Source: DATENM01 sp045807725 | Lineage (GTDB): Bacteria; Acidobacteriota; Blastocatellia; UBA7656 | Assembly (NCBI GenBank): GCA_045807725.1 | Contig: JBJMGV010000089.1 | Span: forward strand, 6,185-70,184 | Reading direction: 5' to 3' | Length of the DNA stretch: 64,000 nucleotides | The notes under the pieces: generated by a model | The model's database searches: none | What the model was told of the DNA's origin: nothing | The model's input: only the letters and a program-made list of their open reading frames with translations | In this document: piece by piece, positions 1 through 8,487 of the stretch | Numbering within the stretch: the first letter of the stretch is position 1 | How the letters are laid out: each line of letters begins with the position of its first letter | Program-made: the position numbers and the translations under genes

Positions 1-115
1 TAATGAAATTCTAGCAGAGTGCAAAGACGGATTGCTAGTGTTTGGACTAAAGCGCCGCCGCCATTGCAACGTGATGGCTTGGCGAATGACCGCGCCCGAT
101 CTCGCCCGCCGCGTC

Positions 116-1993
116 TCAGTTTTTGAGCGCTGCGATCAACAGGATCGAAACCGCCGCCGGCGTGACGCCCGGTATGCGCGCCGCCTGGCCAATGGTGCGC
201 GGGCGCACGCGTCCGAGCTTCTGCACGACCTCGTTCGACAGTCCCGATATGCGCGCGTAGTCGAGGCTGTGAGGAATCTCAAGCTCGTCGTAACGACCGC
301 GCCGACGCGCCAGCGTCTCCTGGTCTTTCAGATAACCGGCGTAACGCAGGTCGTTCATCGCCACAACGACCTCTTTCTCTTTCACCTCGTCGCCGAGGCT
401 GGCCGTCACAATCTCAAGCAAGCGCGGCTGCGGGCAATCCGGGCGGCGCGCGAGATAATCCAGCCGCTTGCCGCGATAAGCGTCCCTCCCGCCTTCGAGC
501 CTCAACTCGTCGAGCACGTCATCACCCAAGTCATTCACTTTCGAGTCGCGCAAACATGCTTTGACGCGCTCAATGTCGCGCTGGCGGCGCTCGAACGCTT
601 TGTAATCTTCATCGCTCACTGAACCGATCTCGCGCGCAAGCGGCGTCAATCGCTGGTCGGCGTTGTCGTAGCGCAACGACAGGCGCATCTCTGCGCGCGA
701 GGTGAACATACGATAAGGCTCGTCCGCGCCTTTCGTCACCAGATCATCCACCATCACGCCGATGTAGCTCTGGCTGCGGTCGAGCACGACCGCTTCGCGC
801 CCAAGCGCCGCGCGCGCCGCGTTGATGCCGGCGACGATGCCTTGCCCGGCGGCCTCTTCGTACCCGGACGTGCCGTTGATCTGGCCGGCGTGAAACAGCC
901 CGCGCACGCGCCTGGTTTCGAGTGTGGCGTCGAGTTCGCGCGGGTCAACGAAGTCGTACTCGACCGCGTAACCGGGCCGCAGCATCTTGACTGATTCTAG
1001 GCCCGGTATCTTGCGAACGAATGCGAGCTGCACCTCTTCGGGCATACTGGTCGAGATGCCGTTCGGGTAGACTTCGTAAGTTTGATAACCTTCCGGCTCA
1101 AGGAAAATTTGATGGCGCGGTTTGTCGCTGAACTTCACAACCTTGTCTTCAATCGACGGGCAGTAGCGCGGCCCGACGCCGGTGATCTCGCCGCTAAATA
1201 ATGGCGAGCGGTCGAGGTTGCGGCGAATCTCGTCGTGAACCTCTTCGTTCGTGTAGCCGATGAAGCATTCGATCTGCGCCCGCTCAATTCGGTCGGTCTT
1301 GAACGAAAACGGCACGGGCCGTTCGTCGCCCGGCTGGCGCTCGAACTTCGAGTAGTCAATCGTGCGGCCATCGAGTCGCGGCGGCGTGCCGGTCTTGAGC
1401 CGCCCCATCTGAAATCCGACGGCGCGAATCGAAGCCGCCAGCTTGATGGAGGCCGGGTCGCCGGCGCGGCCCGCTTGAAAGGTCTTCTGCCCGCAATGAA
1501 TCAAGCCGTTCAGAAACGTGCCCGTAGTCAAGACTACACATCGACTTTCGATGAACGTCCCGTTCGCAAGCTCGACGCCCGTGATCTGTTCGCCGCGTAT
1601 GCGAATCTCTGCCGCCTCGCCTTCGATGATCGTCAGGTTTTCCGTAAGCGATAGTCGGCGGCGCATCTCGGCGCGATAAAGATTGCGGTCGGCCTGCGCG
1701 CGCGGCGACTGCACCGCCGGGCCGCGGCTGCGGTTGAGCAGGCGGAACTGTATGCCGGTGGCGTCGATCACCTCGCCCATAATGCCGCCGAGCGCGTCCA
1801 CCTCGCGCACGAGGTGGCCTTTGGCGATGCCGCCGATGGCGGGGTTGCAGCTCATCTGGCCGATGGAGTTGGCATCAATCGTGACCAGCGCGGTCTTCGC
1901 GCCAATGCGCGCCGCAACGTAAGCGGCTTCGCACCCGGCGTGCCCGCCGCCAATGACAATCACATCGTATCTCGTATTCACATTCTCCATCAT
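116..1993 (-). CDS. mnmG: tRNA uridine-5-carboxymethylaminomethyl modification enzyme MnmG (GidA)
   Basis: MnmG is the FAD-dependent subunit that, with MnmE, installs the (carboxymethyl)aminomethyl group on the wobble uridine U34 of certain tRNAs, using methylene-tetrahydrofolate and NADH. The 625-residue product has the family's usual length. The FAD-binding Rossmann motif GGGHAGCEAA lies at residues 15-24, and the SCNPAIGGIAKGHLV and GTFLNGLIHCG stretches typical of the family follow. It is the last gene of the rpmH-to-mnmG block, and the start is 19 bases past the mnmE stop, consistent with cotranscription with its partner. The initiator could be either of two adjacent ATGs. The 115 bases beyond its stop hold no recognisable rsmG, which is often next. 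Identification is secure. Confidence 0.97.
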   Translation of the reverse strand: MMENVNTRYDVIVIGGGHAGCEAAYVAARIGAKTALVTIDANSIGQMSCNPAIGGIAKGHLVREVDALGGIMGEVIDATGIQFRLLNRSRGPAVQSPRAQADRNLYRAEMRRRLSLTENLTIIEGEAAEIRIRGEQITGVELANGTFIESRCVVLTTGTFLNGLIHCGQKTFQAGRAGDPASIKLAASIRAVGFQMGRLKTGTPPRLDGRTIDYSKFERQPGDERPVPFSFKTDRIERAQIECFIGYTNEEVHDEIRRNLDRSPLFSGEITGVGPRYCPSIEDKVVKFSDKPRHQIFLEPEGYQTYEVYPNGISTSMPEEVQLAFVRKIPGLESVKMLRPGYAVEYDFVDPRELDATLETRRVRGLFHAGQINGTSGYEEAAGQGIVAGINAARAALGREAVVLDRSQSYIGVMVDDLVTKGADEPYRMFTSRAEMRLSLRYDNADQRLTPLAREIGSVSDEDYKAFERRQRDIERVKACLRDSKVNDLGDDVLDELRLEGGRDAYRGKRLDYLARRPDCPQPRLLEIVTASLGDEVKEKEVVVAMNDLRYAGYLKDQETLARRRGRYDELEIPHSLDYARISGLSNEVVQKLGRVRPRTIGQAARIPGVTPAAVSILLIAALKN

Positions 1994-2012
1994 TCGTGCT
2001 CAATCGTGTGGA

Positions 2013-3389
2013 TCACTTGCCGATGCAGAAGGTCGAGAAGATTTGACCGAGAATATCATCCGTCAATGTTTCGCCGCTGATCTCGCCGATGCTCTGCAAC
2101 GCGCTGTGCAGATTTAACAGGATGATCTCTTCAAGCTCGCGCTCGATCATCAGGTCGCGGGCCTTGTCGATTTGCGCAATGGCTTGCGTCACTGCCGCGT
2201 GCTGACGCGCATCGGTAATCATTATATCATCTCGCTCCAGCGCCGCGTCACCGCTCAGTCGGGCGAGTATCGCCTTAATCAATTCCTCAAAGCCTTCGCC
2301 TATCACCGCCGAAAGCGTGAGCACATCGCTTTCAACAACCTCTGCAAGCGCTCTCGAATCAATGCACATCGGCAAGTCCGTCTTGTTCATCGCCACAAGG
2401 CGGCGCGCCGACGGCACATCGCCGAGCAGTTGCCGGTCGTCTTCGGTAAGCGGCTCTGAAGCATCGAGCACAAGCAACGTGATGTCGGCATCGGCAATAG
2501 CCGTGCGACTGCGCGTGATGCCGATGCGTTCAACTATGTCGCGGGTCTCGCGTATGCCTGCGGTGTCGATCAAGCGAACCGGAACGCCCGCAATCGATGT
2601 GTTCTCGTAAAGCGCGTCACGCGTCGTGCCCGGCAGCTCTGTGACGATGGCGCGGTCGTGGCCGACGAGCCGGTTGAAGATCGACGACTTGCCGACATTC
2701 GGGCGACCGACGATGGCGAGATCGAAGCCTTCTTTGACGAAGCGCCCGAAAGCGAAGCTGCCGGCGACTTCTTTCAGAGATTCGTTGACGTGCTCAAGCC
2801 GCTCGCGCAAGGCAGATGAAGCTTCAGGTGAGATGTCGTCTTCGACAAATTCGACCGAGGATTCAAGATGAACGATGACTTCAACGAGCGCTTCCTTGAT
2901 CGGCATCAGCCGCTTTGACAGCGCGCCTTCAAGCTGCCGCGTCGCCACGCGGGCTTGATATTCAGTCTGCGCGTTAATGCAGTCGCGCACGGCCTGCGCC
3001 TGCGCCAGATCAATGCGGCGATTGAGGAATGCGCGAAAGGTGAACTCGCCCGGCTCCGCAATGCGCGCGCCGCGTTCGACCGTCATCGCCAGCACGCGGC
3101 GCAGAATCACGGGACTGCCGTGACAGCTCAACTCGACGACATCTTCGCCGGTGTACGAGTGCGGCGCTCTGAAGTAAGTCAGCAGCGCCTCGTCAACCGA
3201 GTCATCGGTGGCCGGATCAACGACGCGCCCAAAATGCACACGGCTCGGCGCATCAAGCGTAGCGCGCGATTCAGTGGTAAAGATTACTGAAGCGATTTCG
3301 AGAGCGAGCGGGCCGCTCAAGCGAATGACGCCGATGCCGCCGCGACCGGGCGGCGTCGAGAGAGCGGCGATGGTGTCGTGTCGGAACAT
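2013..3389 (-). CDS. mnmE: tRNA modification GTPase MnmE (TrmE)
   Basis: MnmE is the G-protein partner of MnmG in wobble-uridine modification and acts in the cytoplasm as a K+-stimulated, dimerisation-activated GTPase. The 458-residue protein shows the folate-binding N-terminal domain, the inserted G domain with G1 GRPNVGKS near residue 229, a G2/G3 region TTRD...DTAG and NKTD as G4. It ends in FCIGK, the MnmE C-terminal motif whose cysteine is functionally important. It lies between jag and mnmG on the same strand. The gap to jag is filled by a heptamer hairpin. No truncation or missing GTPase motif is visible. Confidence 0.97.
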   Translation of the reverse strand: MFRHDTIAALSTPPGRGGIGVIRLSGPLALEIASVIFTTESRATLDAPSRVHFGRVVDPATDDSVDEALLTYFRAPHSYTGEDVVELSCHGSPVILRRVLAMTVERGARIAEPGEFTFRAFLNRRIDLAQAQAVRDCINAQTEYQARVATRQLEGALSKRLMPIKEALVEVIVHLESSVEFVEDDISPEASSALRERLEHVNESLKEVAGSFAFGRFVKEGFDLAIVGRPNVGKSSIFNRLVGHDRAIVTELPGTTRDALYENTSIAGVPVRLIDTAGIRETRDIVERIGITRSRTAIADADITLLVLDASEPLTEDDRQLLGDVPSARRLVAMNKTDLPMCIDSRALAEVVESDVLTLSAVIGEGFEELIKAILARLSGDAALERDDIMITDARQHAAVTQAIAQIDKARDLMIERELEEIILLNLHSALQSIGEISGETLTDDILGQIFSTFCIGK

Positions 3390-3390
3390 A

Positions 3391-3487
3391 GAGGCTAGAG
3401 GCTAGAGGCTAGAGGCTAGAGGCTGGCAGGAGAAAACCGCTGACTCGCTGTCTTCCCGCTAGTCTCTAGCCTCCAGTCTCCAGCCTC
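3391..3487. repeat. Heptamer tandem repeat arranged as inverted repeat (hairpin)
   Basis: The whole jag-mnmE gap consists of about 4.5 copies of the 7-bp unit GAGGCTA (3391-3425) followed, after a spacer, by the complementary series CTAGTCTCTAGCCTCCAGTC and onward to 3487. The two arms can pair into a long imperfect hairpin within the operon transcript. The same unit class recurs at 45687-45779 and 53372-53464. Confidence 0.85.
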
Positions 3488-3940
3488 TTACTTCGCCGGA
3501 TAGATCGTTACCTTGCGATGGTCGCCGCTGCCCTGGCTTTCGCTGCGCACAGAGGCGTCAGTGGAGAGCGCCAGGTGGATGATGCGCCGCTCGCCCGGAC
3601 TCATTGGATCGAAGGTGAAGGGTGCGCGGGTCTGGCGGACGCGCTCGGCGGCTTTCTCGGCCATCAACTGCAACTCTTTTTCGCGCTGCGCGCGGTAGCT
3701 GCCCGAATCGAAGACGAGATGATGCTCTTCGCCGGTGACGTGCGCCAGCATGCGATTGCCGAGATGTTCGAGCGCGTCGAGCATCTCGGCGTTGTGGCTG
3801 AGCAGGATGGCGCGGTCGCCGCCGCGCACCTGCACGCGCACGGCTTCGCCGAGCGGCTCGACGCTGGCACGCAAGTCAAGGTCGCTCTGTTCGAGCACAC
3901 GATTGATAAAGTCCACGACGCTGTTGATGTCACCTTCCAT
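3488..3940 (-). CDS. jag: Jag/KhpB-type RNA-binding protein (KH-R3H)
   Basis: This is a small single-stranded RNA-binding protein of the Jag (SpoIIIJ-associated, KhpB) family, which in other bacteria binds many RNAs and influences cell elongation and division. The 150-residue product has a KH-like region (about residues 25-85) and a C-terminal R3H domain with the R-x3-H signature in ERRIIHLAL near residue 115. It lacks the separate Jag_N domain found in many Firmicute homologues. It sits 21 bases downstream of yidC, the usual pairing. Identification rests on the R3H motif, length and context. Confidence 0.92.
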   Translation of the reverse strand: MEGDINSVVDFINRVLEQSDLDLRASVEPLGEAVRVQVRGGDRAILLSHNAEMLDALEHLGNRMLAHVTGEEHHLVFDSGSYRAQREKELQLMAEKAAERVRQTRAPFTFDPMSPGERRIIHLALSTDASVRSESQGSGDHRKVTIYPAK

Positions 3941-3961
3941 CGTTCACATCCTCAATGCGGC

Positions 3962-5842
3962 TCAAGAAAGATCGCTGCTTGGCAATACTGTGCGCTCCTT
4001 GCCGGCTTTCGCTTTCCCTTTTGGCTTGGTCGGCGGCTGCGGCGTGCGCGAACTGGCCGTGCTGCTGCCGGCCACCGCGCCCGCCTCCGGCTCGGCGTTT
4101 CGTTTATTAATCAAAAGCTGTATGCCGACGCCGACCATGTTGCTCACCATCCAGTAAAGCACCAGCCCGCTCGGCGCTGACAGGAAGAAGAAGTAAGTCA
4201 GCATCACCGGCATCAACCACGTCATCATCACGCGCTGCATCTTCATTGCCGGGTCGGCGCTGGCCGGCTGCGGCGTGAACTTGGTCGAAGCGATCATAGT
4301 GACACACATTACAATCGGCAGAATCTTGAAAGGGTCGGGTTTCGAGAGGTCGTTGATCCAGCCGAGCCAGTGCGCGTGGCGCACGTCCAGAGACATGCTC
4401 AGGTACATGTAGACCGACCAGAAGATCGGCAGTTGCAGCAGCATCGGCAAACAGCCGCCCAGCGGGTTCGCCTCTTTCATCAAGGCGAGTTGTTCCTGTT
4501 GCAGTTGCTGCAACTCGCGCTCGTACTTTTTCGGGTTCTCCTTGAGCTTCTTCATACGATCTTGAAGCTCTTTCAGGCGCGGCTGGTGCTTGGCCGCCTG
4601 TTTCATCTTCTTCGAGCTTGAAGCGCGCAGCGGCCACATCGCCAGGTTGATGAGCACGGTGACGACGACGATGGCCCAGCCATAATTGTGGAAGAGGCCG
4701 TAGAGCAGGTTGAAGGCCGCCGCCAGCGGGTAGATCAGCGGGCGCACGACGGCTCCGAAGAAACCGTAGTCAATTACCGCGCCGAGATTGGCTTTGATGC
4801 GATCACCGACTTCAGCCAACAACTCGCGGCCTTTCGGGCCGACAAAAATATGTAGTTCACTACTCGCAGGCACCGCCACCGACGGGTAATCGTGAGCCGG
4901 CTGATTCGGATCAGGCTTGGCTTGCACGTTCGCCGGCGTGATGCCGTTGACCGGCTGCGCGGGGACGGCCAGCATAGCAAAGTAATGATCGGCGACGCCG
5001 GCCCATTGGTAAGTATGAGATGCCGTGCTGGACGGATTTGCCTTTGCGCCCGCCAATTGCTGGCGGCTGCCGTCAGTGGTGTACATTACAATTTGCGGCG
5101 GCGTGCTGTAACTGCCACCGCCTTTATCGCTCTGGTCGCCAAAGCCCGACCCGACGACGATCTGCACCGGCTGATCGCTGCCGGTTACGCTTGCCTTCGC
5201 GTCAAAGACCAGTCGGTCGCCGTAGAAAGTGAACTCTTTGACTGCCGTCGTCGCGCCGCTGGTCGCGCTGAAGGTAATGGTCCGCTGCTCGCCTTGTTGA
5301 ATATCTATTTTGTCCTGGCTGACATCTACGCCATCCATTTTTATGTGATAGTAGGTTGCCGGCTCTTTCGGATAATTCAACGATTCGGCGACTTCAGGAT
5401 GATCCGGCAAAAGCAGCGCGAGCGGTGCGTCAAGTCCTTCCGGCAGCGGCTGCGGGATGAGTTGCAACGCGCCGCCGGCGGCTCCTTCAATCGACTTGAA
5501 AGCGCCGCCTTCGTGATAGCCTTTGAGAATCCACGAGGTCGCCACCGCGCCGCGATTCGTTAGCGTTACATTCCAGTAAGGCGTTTCAATGACAAGGTCG
5601 CGCGGCGGCACAGGCATCGCGGGCACAGGTGTTCCTGGTGCAGTCGCGATTGCGCGCGGCGCAGGTGTAGCGGCGACGGGCGCGGGCGTTGCAGGCTTCG
5701 GACTGCTGGCGTCTTGCGATGAAGTAGCGACCGGCTCTGACACAGGCGATGGCGGGAAGAAGCGGTTCATGAGCAGCGAGTAGCCCATCAGAACGACTAC
5801 GGAAAGAACCAGCGCCAACAGCAAACGTTTACGATCCATCAA
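3962..5842 (-). CDS. yidC: Membrane protein insertase YidC
   Basis: YidC inserts and folds inner-membrane proteins, alone or with SecYEG. The 626-residue product has the Gram-negative plan: an N-terminal membrane anchor (about residues 7-26), a Pro/Ala-rich linker, a large periplasmic beta domain (about 70-340), then the conserved five-helix core containing YDYGFFGAVVRPLIYPLAA-like and LGGCLPMLLQLPIFWSVY segments. A basic C-terminal tail (KPKGKAKAGK) could contact the ribosome. The charged helical hairpin between core helices (HQPRLKELQDRMKKL) is intact. The gene is between yidD and jag as usual. Two tandem ATGs make the start ambiguous by one codon. Confidence 0.97.
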   Translation of the reverse strand: MMDRKRLLLALVLSVVVLMGYSLLMNRFFPPSPVSEPVATSSQDASSPKPATPAPVAATPAPRAIATAPGTPVPAMPVPPRDLVIETPYWNVTLTNRGAVATSWILKGYHEGGAFKSIEGAAGGALQLIPQPLPEGLDAPLALLLPDHPEVAESLNYPKEPATYYHIKMDGVDVSQDKIDIQQGEQRTITFSATSGATTAVKEFTFYGDRLVFDAKASVTGSDQPVQIVVGSGFGDQSDKGGGSYSTPPQIVMYTTDGSRQQLAGAKANPSSTASHTYQWAGVADHYFAMLAVPAQPVNGITPANVQAKPDPNQPAHDYPSVAVPASSELHIFVGPKGRELLAEVGDRIKANLGAVIDYGFFGAVVRPLIYPLAAAFNLLYGLFHNYGWAIVVVTVLINLAMWPLRASSSKKMKQAAKHQPRLKELQDRMKKLKENPKKYERELQQLQQEQLALMKEANPLGGCLPMLLQLPIFWSVYMYLSMSLDVRHAHWLGWINDLSKPDPFKILPIVMCVTMIASTKFTPQPASADPAMKMQRVMMTWLMPVMLTYFFFLSAPSGLVLYWMVSNMVGVGIQLLINKRNAEPEAGAVAGSSTASSRTPQPPTKPKGKAKAGKERTVLPSSDLS

Positions 5843-5935
5843 ATCACATCGGGCCGCGTCGGCCCGTCCTTCTATTTATAATGGCACGCGGTAAAGCCCT
5901 CGCCGTTTGGCCAGGTGGCGAGACTTGCACCGGCC

Positions 5936-6145
5936 TTACTTCACCGGGTCGTAGCCGCCGGGATGAAACGGGTGACAACGCAACAGCCGGCGCGCTCCCA
6001 TATACGAGCCGCGCAGTGCGCCGTACCGGCGAATCGCTTCTAATGTGTAGGCGGAGCAGGTGGGCGTGAACCTGCATGACGGCGGAAGCATCGGCGAGAT
6101 GACCAGTTGATAGCCGCGTATCAAAGCGATTAAGACTGCTCTCAC
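5936..6145 (-). CDS. yidD: Membrane protein insertion efficiency factor YidD
   Basis: YidD is a small amphipathic protein attached to the inner membrane that assists YidC/Sec-dependent insertion. The 69-residue sequence contains the family core YQLVISPMLPPSCRFTPTCS, with the conserved CRFxPTCS cysteine motif, followed by Y..EAI..YG and the terminal HPGGYDPV. Its start overlaps the rnpA stop by 4 bases, indicating translational coupling. It precedes yidC after a 93-base gap. Length and motifs match the family well. Confidence 0.95.
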   Translation of the reverse strand: MRAVLIALIRGYQLVISPMLPPSCRFTPTCSAYTLEAIRRYGALRGSYMGARRLLRCHPFHPGGYDPVK

Positions 6146-6480
6146 TGCTTCCCTGCCCTTTCCAGGAAGGCGATGAAGTCGCCTTCAAGGTCGCCATAAG
6201 CCGCCTCGACCAAAGGCCGCTTCACGTTAAAGACTATATCAACTCCCGCAGGGACTAGCCATTTGTTTTTGCGGAAGGCCTCGCGTAACAACCGGCGCGC
6301 GCGGTTGCGTTCAACGGCGTTGCCGATCTTGCGCGTCGTCGTGATGCCGATGCGCGGTCGCTCGTTCAGACTGGGCAGAATGAACGCCGTGAAGAACCGC
6401 GCGTGCAGCTTGCGGCCTTGCTCGTAGACGCGGCGGAATTCGTCGCGTTTGAGAATGCGGTCTGACTTGGGAAACTTCAT
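6142..6480 (-). CDS. rnpA: Ribonuclease P protein component
   Basis: RnpA is the basic protein cofactor of RNase P, which matures tRNA 5' ends. The ATG at 6480 (MKFPKSDRILK) was chosen because the family begins close to this sequence. An upstream in-frame ATG at 6528 would add 16 residues translated from a repeat. The 112-residue product includes the RNR-type motif in GNAVERNRARRLLREAFR, the signature that contacts the RNA. It lies between rpmH and yidD in the classical order. No Shine-Dalgarno sequence is visible, since a tandem-repeat hairpin occupies the space where one would sit, so translation may be coupled or SD-independent. Confidence 0.94.
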   Translation of the reverse strand: MKFPKSDRILKRDEFRRVYEQGRKLHARFFTAFILPSLNERPRIGITTTRKIGNAVERNRARRLLREAFRKNKWLVPAGVDIVFNVKRPLVEAAYGDLEGDFIAFLERAGKQ

Positions 6481-6483
6481 CAG

Positions 6484-6563
6484 CAGTGGCCAGTGGGCAG
6501 CAGCCAGTGACCAGTAGTAAGCGAGCACCTACTGACCACTGACCACTGGCCATTGATCACTGA
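6484..6563. repeat. Heptamer inverted-repeat hairpin between rpmH and rnpA
   Basis: The left part repeats CAGTGGC / CAGTGAC-type heptamers, and the right part repeats CTGACCACTGACCACTGG, its reverse complement. Together they fill the complete rpmH-rnpA gap except for a few bases. The repeat lies in the 5' leader of rnpA. The same unit class appears without its inverted partner at 63509-63558. Confidence 0.85.
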
Positions 6564-6564
6564 T

Positions 6565-6711
6565 TTAGTAATGTGCAGGCGTCAGGCGCTTGCGCCCTTT
6601 GGCGCGGCGGCGCTTGAGGACAAGCTGGCCGCCCTTCGTGCTCATGCGGACGCGGAAGCCGTGCGTCTTGGCGCGGCGGCGATTGTTTGGTTGGAAAGTT
6701 CTCTTCGGCAT
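6565..6711 (-). CDS. rpmH: Ribosomal protein bL34
   Basis: This 48-residue basic protein begins MPKRTFQPNNRRRAKTHGFR, the hallmark start of bL34, and continues with VRMSTKGGQLVLKRRRAKGR before a short LTPAHY tail. It is a component of the large ribosomal subunit. It is the first gene of the minus-strand block rpmH-rnpA-yidD-yidC-jag-mnmE-mnmG. The promoter presumably lies in the 208-base divergent gap to the STAS gene. Confidence 0.96.
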   Translation of the reverse strand: MPKRTFQPNNRRRAKTHGFRVRMSTKGGQLVLKRRRAKGRKRLTPAHY

Positions 6712-6873
6712 ACGCTACACCTCTCGATAAACGTCTCTACAGAAAAGGGTAAGCCTATCGAAACGGACGGTAGGTTGTCAAGTTGCCGGACACCTGCTCA
6801 CAGGCCGGCGCAGAAATCCGTCGCCGAAAGGGCAAGCCGCTCAGGCGCGACACACGCTTTGACGCTGCGGATT

Positions 6874-6882
6874 TGCTATGAT
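6874..6882 (+). promoter_or_regulatory. Extended -10 promoter candidate for the STAS gene
   Basis: TGCTATGAT is an extended -10 element (TGn plus TATGAT, 5 of 6 matches to TATAAT) 38 bases upstream of the STAS start codon. No good -35 hexamer is present at 16-18 bp spacing; the nearby TTGACG is too close. The assignment rests on motif match only. Confidence 0.35.
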
Positions 6883-6919
6883 AAGTTGACCAACTTGGAA
6901 TCCTGCTTAGGAGGCAGCT

Positions 6920-7264
6920 ATGGACATCAAAGAACGAGTCGTTGACGGAGTGAGCGTGCTTGATCTGGCCGGCAAGATCGTGCTCGGCGAGGGCGATGGG
7001 CAGATTCGTGAGCGCATCAAAGACCTGCTCGCCGACGGCCAGCGCAAAATCCTGTTGAATCTCGGCGACATCACCTACATTGATTCGGCGGGCCTGGGCG
7101 CGCTCATCAGCAGCTATACCACGACCAGGCGCGAAGGCGGACAGTTGAAGCTCGTCAGCCTGACGAAGCGCATTCAAGACCTGCTGGCGATCACCAAATT
7201 GATCACCGTCTTTGACACCTACGAGACTGAAGCCGAAGCCATTGATTCATTCTCGTCGAAGTAA
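6920..7264 (+). CDS. STAS-domain anti-sigma factor antagonist
   Basis: This is a single-domain STAS protein of 114 residues, related to SpoIIAA/RsbV-type antagonists that release a sigma factor, or another target, from a kinase-type anti-sigma factor. The likely phosphorylated serine is Ser56 in YIDSAGLGALI, the conserved D-S-x-G-L site. A strong Shine-Dalgarno sequence (AGGAGGC, ending 5 bases before ATG) supports the start. No RsbW-like kinase or PP2C phosphatase is adjacent, so the partner must be encoded elsewhere. The gene is divergent from rpmH and convergent with the TPR gene. The fold is well supported, but the physiological target is unknown. Confidence 0.9.
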   Translation: MDIKERVVDGVSVLDLAGKIVLGEGDGQIRERIKDLLADGQRKILLNLGDITYIDSAGLGALISSYTTTRREGGQLKLVSLTKRIQDLLAITKLITVFDTYETEAEAIDSFSSK

Positions 7265-7276
7265 CGCCTGAAATCG

Positions 7277-7371
7277 AGCGAAGGGCGAAAAGGGAAAAGG
7301 CGAAAGGGAAAAGAAGCTGCTACGTTGGCCGCTGCTTTTCCCCTTTCGCCTTTTCGTTTTTCCTTCTCGCC
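7277..7371. terminator. Long imperfect inverted repeat between convergent genes
   Basis: Purine-rich repeats of about 7 bp (GGGAAAAG, GGCGAAAG) at 7277-7319 face their complement (CTTTTCCCCTTTCGCC and onward) at 7330-7371. The arms can form a long hairpin between the convergent STAS and TPR genes, and each side ends in a pyrimidine-rich tail for its own direction. A bidirectional terminator built from a tandem repeat is the likely role. Confidence 0.6.
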
Positions 7372-7377
7372 TTGTCC

Positions 7378-8487
7378 TCAGGGTTGTTGTGAGGCCAGCA
7401 CTCGCACACGCTCGACGCTCGCCTTAATGGCCGGGTCATTGGTTGCCGCAAAGGCCCTCTCGTAAATTCGCAAAGCCTGCTGATACTGCTTGTCGCTCTC
7501 GTAGACGTATCCCAGCTCTGACAACGCCGCCACGGAATCGGGCAGTAACTGTAAAGTGATTTCGAGCGCCTCCATCGCTTTGCGCATCTGGCCGCTGCGC
7601 GACAGCGCGATACCATACAAGAGCCACGCCTGCCCGTTATCCGTGTTCGCTCGTGCGATCTTCTCAAGCGGCGCGACAGCTTTGTCGAATTGCCGCGCCG
7701 CGAAATAAGCGCGGCCTAAAACGTTTGCCGTCTTTTCGTCGTCGCGCAATGCTCGCAACTTTTCGCCGACTTCCGCCGCTTCGAGCCACAGCGCATTGGC
7801 GTTGGTCTTGCGCGCTTTGCGAATCAGGCTCTCGGCCAGCAGATCCATCGCCGCCGCTTCTTCGGGGTTGGCCTTGACCGCTTCGCGCAGAGCCGTGATG
7901 GCGCGGTCGTCGTCTTCGCGCTTGAAGTAGATTGCGCCGAGATAATAGTAATTCGCGCCCGCCTCTTTCGATTTTTCCGCCGAGCCTGACTTGCCATTCG
8001 CCGCCGCGAACGCCGCCTCGGCTTCATCAAAACGTTCGAGTTGATAATAAGCTCGGCCCAACGCCGTGCGCGCCGTCGCGTCTACTTCACGCTTGGCTTT
8101 CGTGTTCAGCTCGATGTAATGCTTGAGCGGTTCGACGGCTTTGTCGTAACGCCCGGCGATGTAATGCGAGATGCCGATGGTGTACCACGCGCCGGCGATT
8201 TCAGCGCTCGCCGGTGATTGCACTTCCATCAGATCAATGGCGCGCGCCATCGGCGTCTCGACGCGGTCGTAATGTTTCAATTTGTATTCGCACAGGCCGA
8301 TGTAGTACCACGCGCCCGCCGCGTCAGGCCGCTCTGCGATCAAGTCCTGAAACTCGGCGAGCGCCGCCGCGTAGTCGCCTTTGTTGTAGAGGGCAACGCT
8401 GCGCTCCCAGTCGGACGCTTGCGCGGTTGCGCTCATCAGCGCCATCAACAGCAGTGCGGCGCACCATTTGTTCAGGGTTGACTGCAT
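7378..8487 (-). CDS. Exported tetratricopeptide-repeat protein
   Basis: This 369-residue protein begins with a signal peptide (hydrophobic ALLLMALMSATAQAS, cleavage likely after the ASA/QAS region near residue 24) followed by serial TPR-like helical pairs, such as YNKGDYAAALAEFQ, AWYYIGLCEYKLKHYDR and ALGRAYYQLERFDEAEAAF, through to the C-terminus. TPRs are protein-interaction scaffolds, and the signal peptide places it in the periplasm or on the outer membrane. It is a single gene facing the STAS gene. No enzymatic motif is visible and the partner is unknown. Confidence 0.88.
   Translation of the reverse strand: MQSTLNKWCAALLLMALMSATAQASDWERSVALYNKGDYAAALAEFQDLIAERPDAAGAWYYIGLCEYKLKHYDRVETPMARAIDLMEVQSPASAEIAGAWYTIGISHYIAGRYDKAVEPLKHYIELNTKAKREVDATARTALGRAYYQLERFDEAEAAFAAANGKSGSAEKSKEAGANYYYLGAIYFKREDDDRAITALREAVKANPEEAAAMDLLAESLIRKARKTNANALWLEAAEVGEKLRALRDDEKTANVLGRAYFAARQFDKAVAPLEKIARANTDNGQAWLLYGIALSRSGQMRKAMEALEITLQLLPDSVAALSELGYVYESDKQYQQALRIYERAFAATNDPAIKASVERVRVLASQQP

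Noticed and set aside
1..115. Possible rsmG start downstream of mnmG
   Set aside because: No open minus-strand frame beginning here shows the methyltransferase motifs; stops occur early.
6858..6863. TTGACG as -35 element for the STAS gene
   Set aside because: Only about 12 bases separate it from TATGAT; standard spacing is 16-18.
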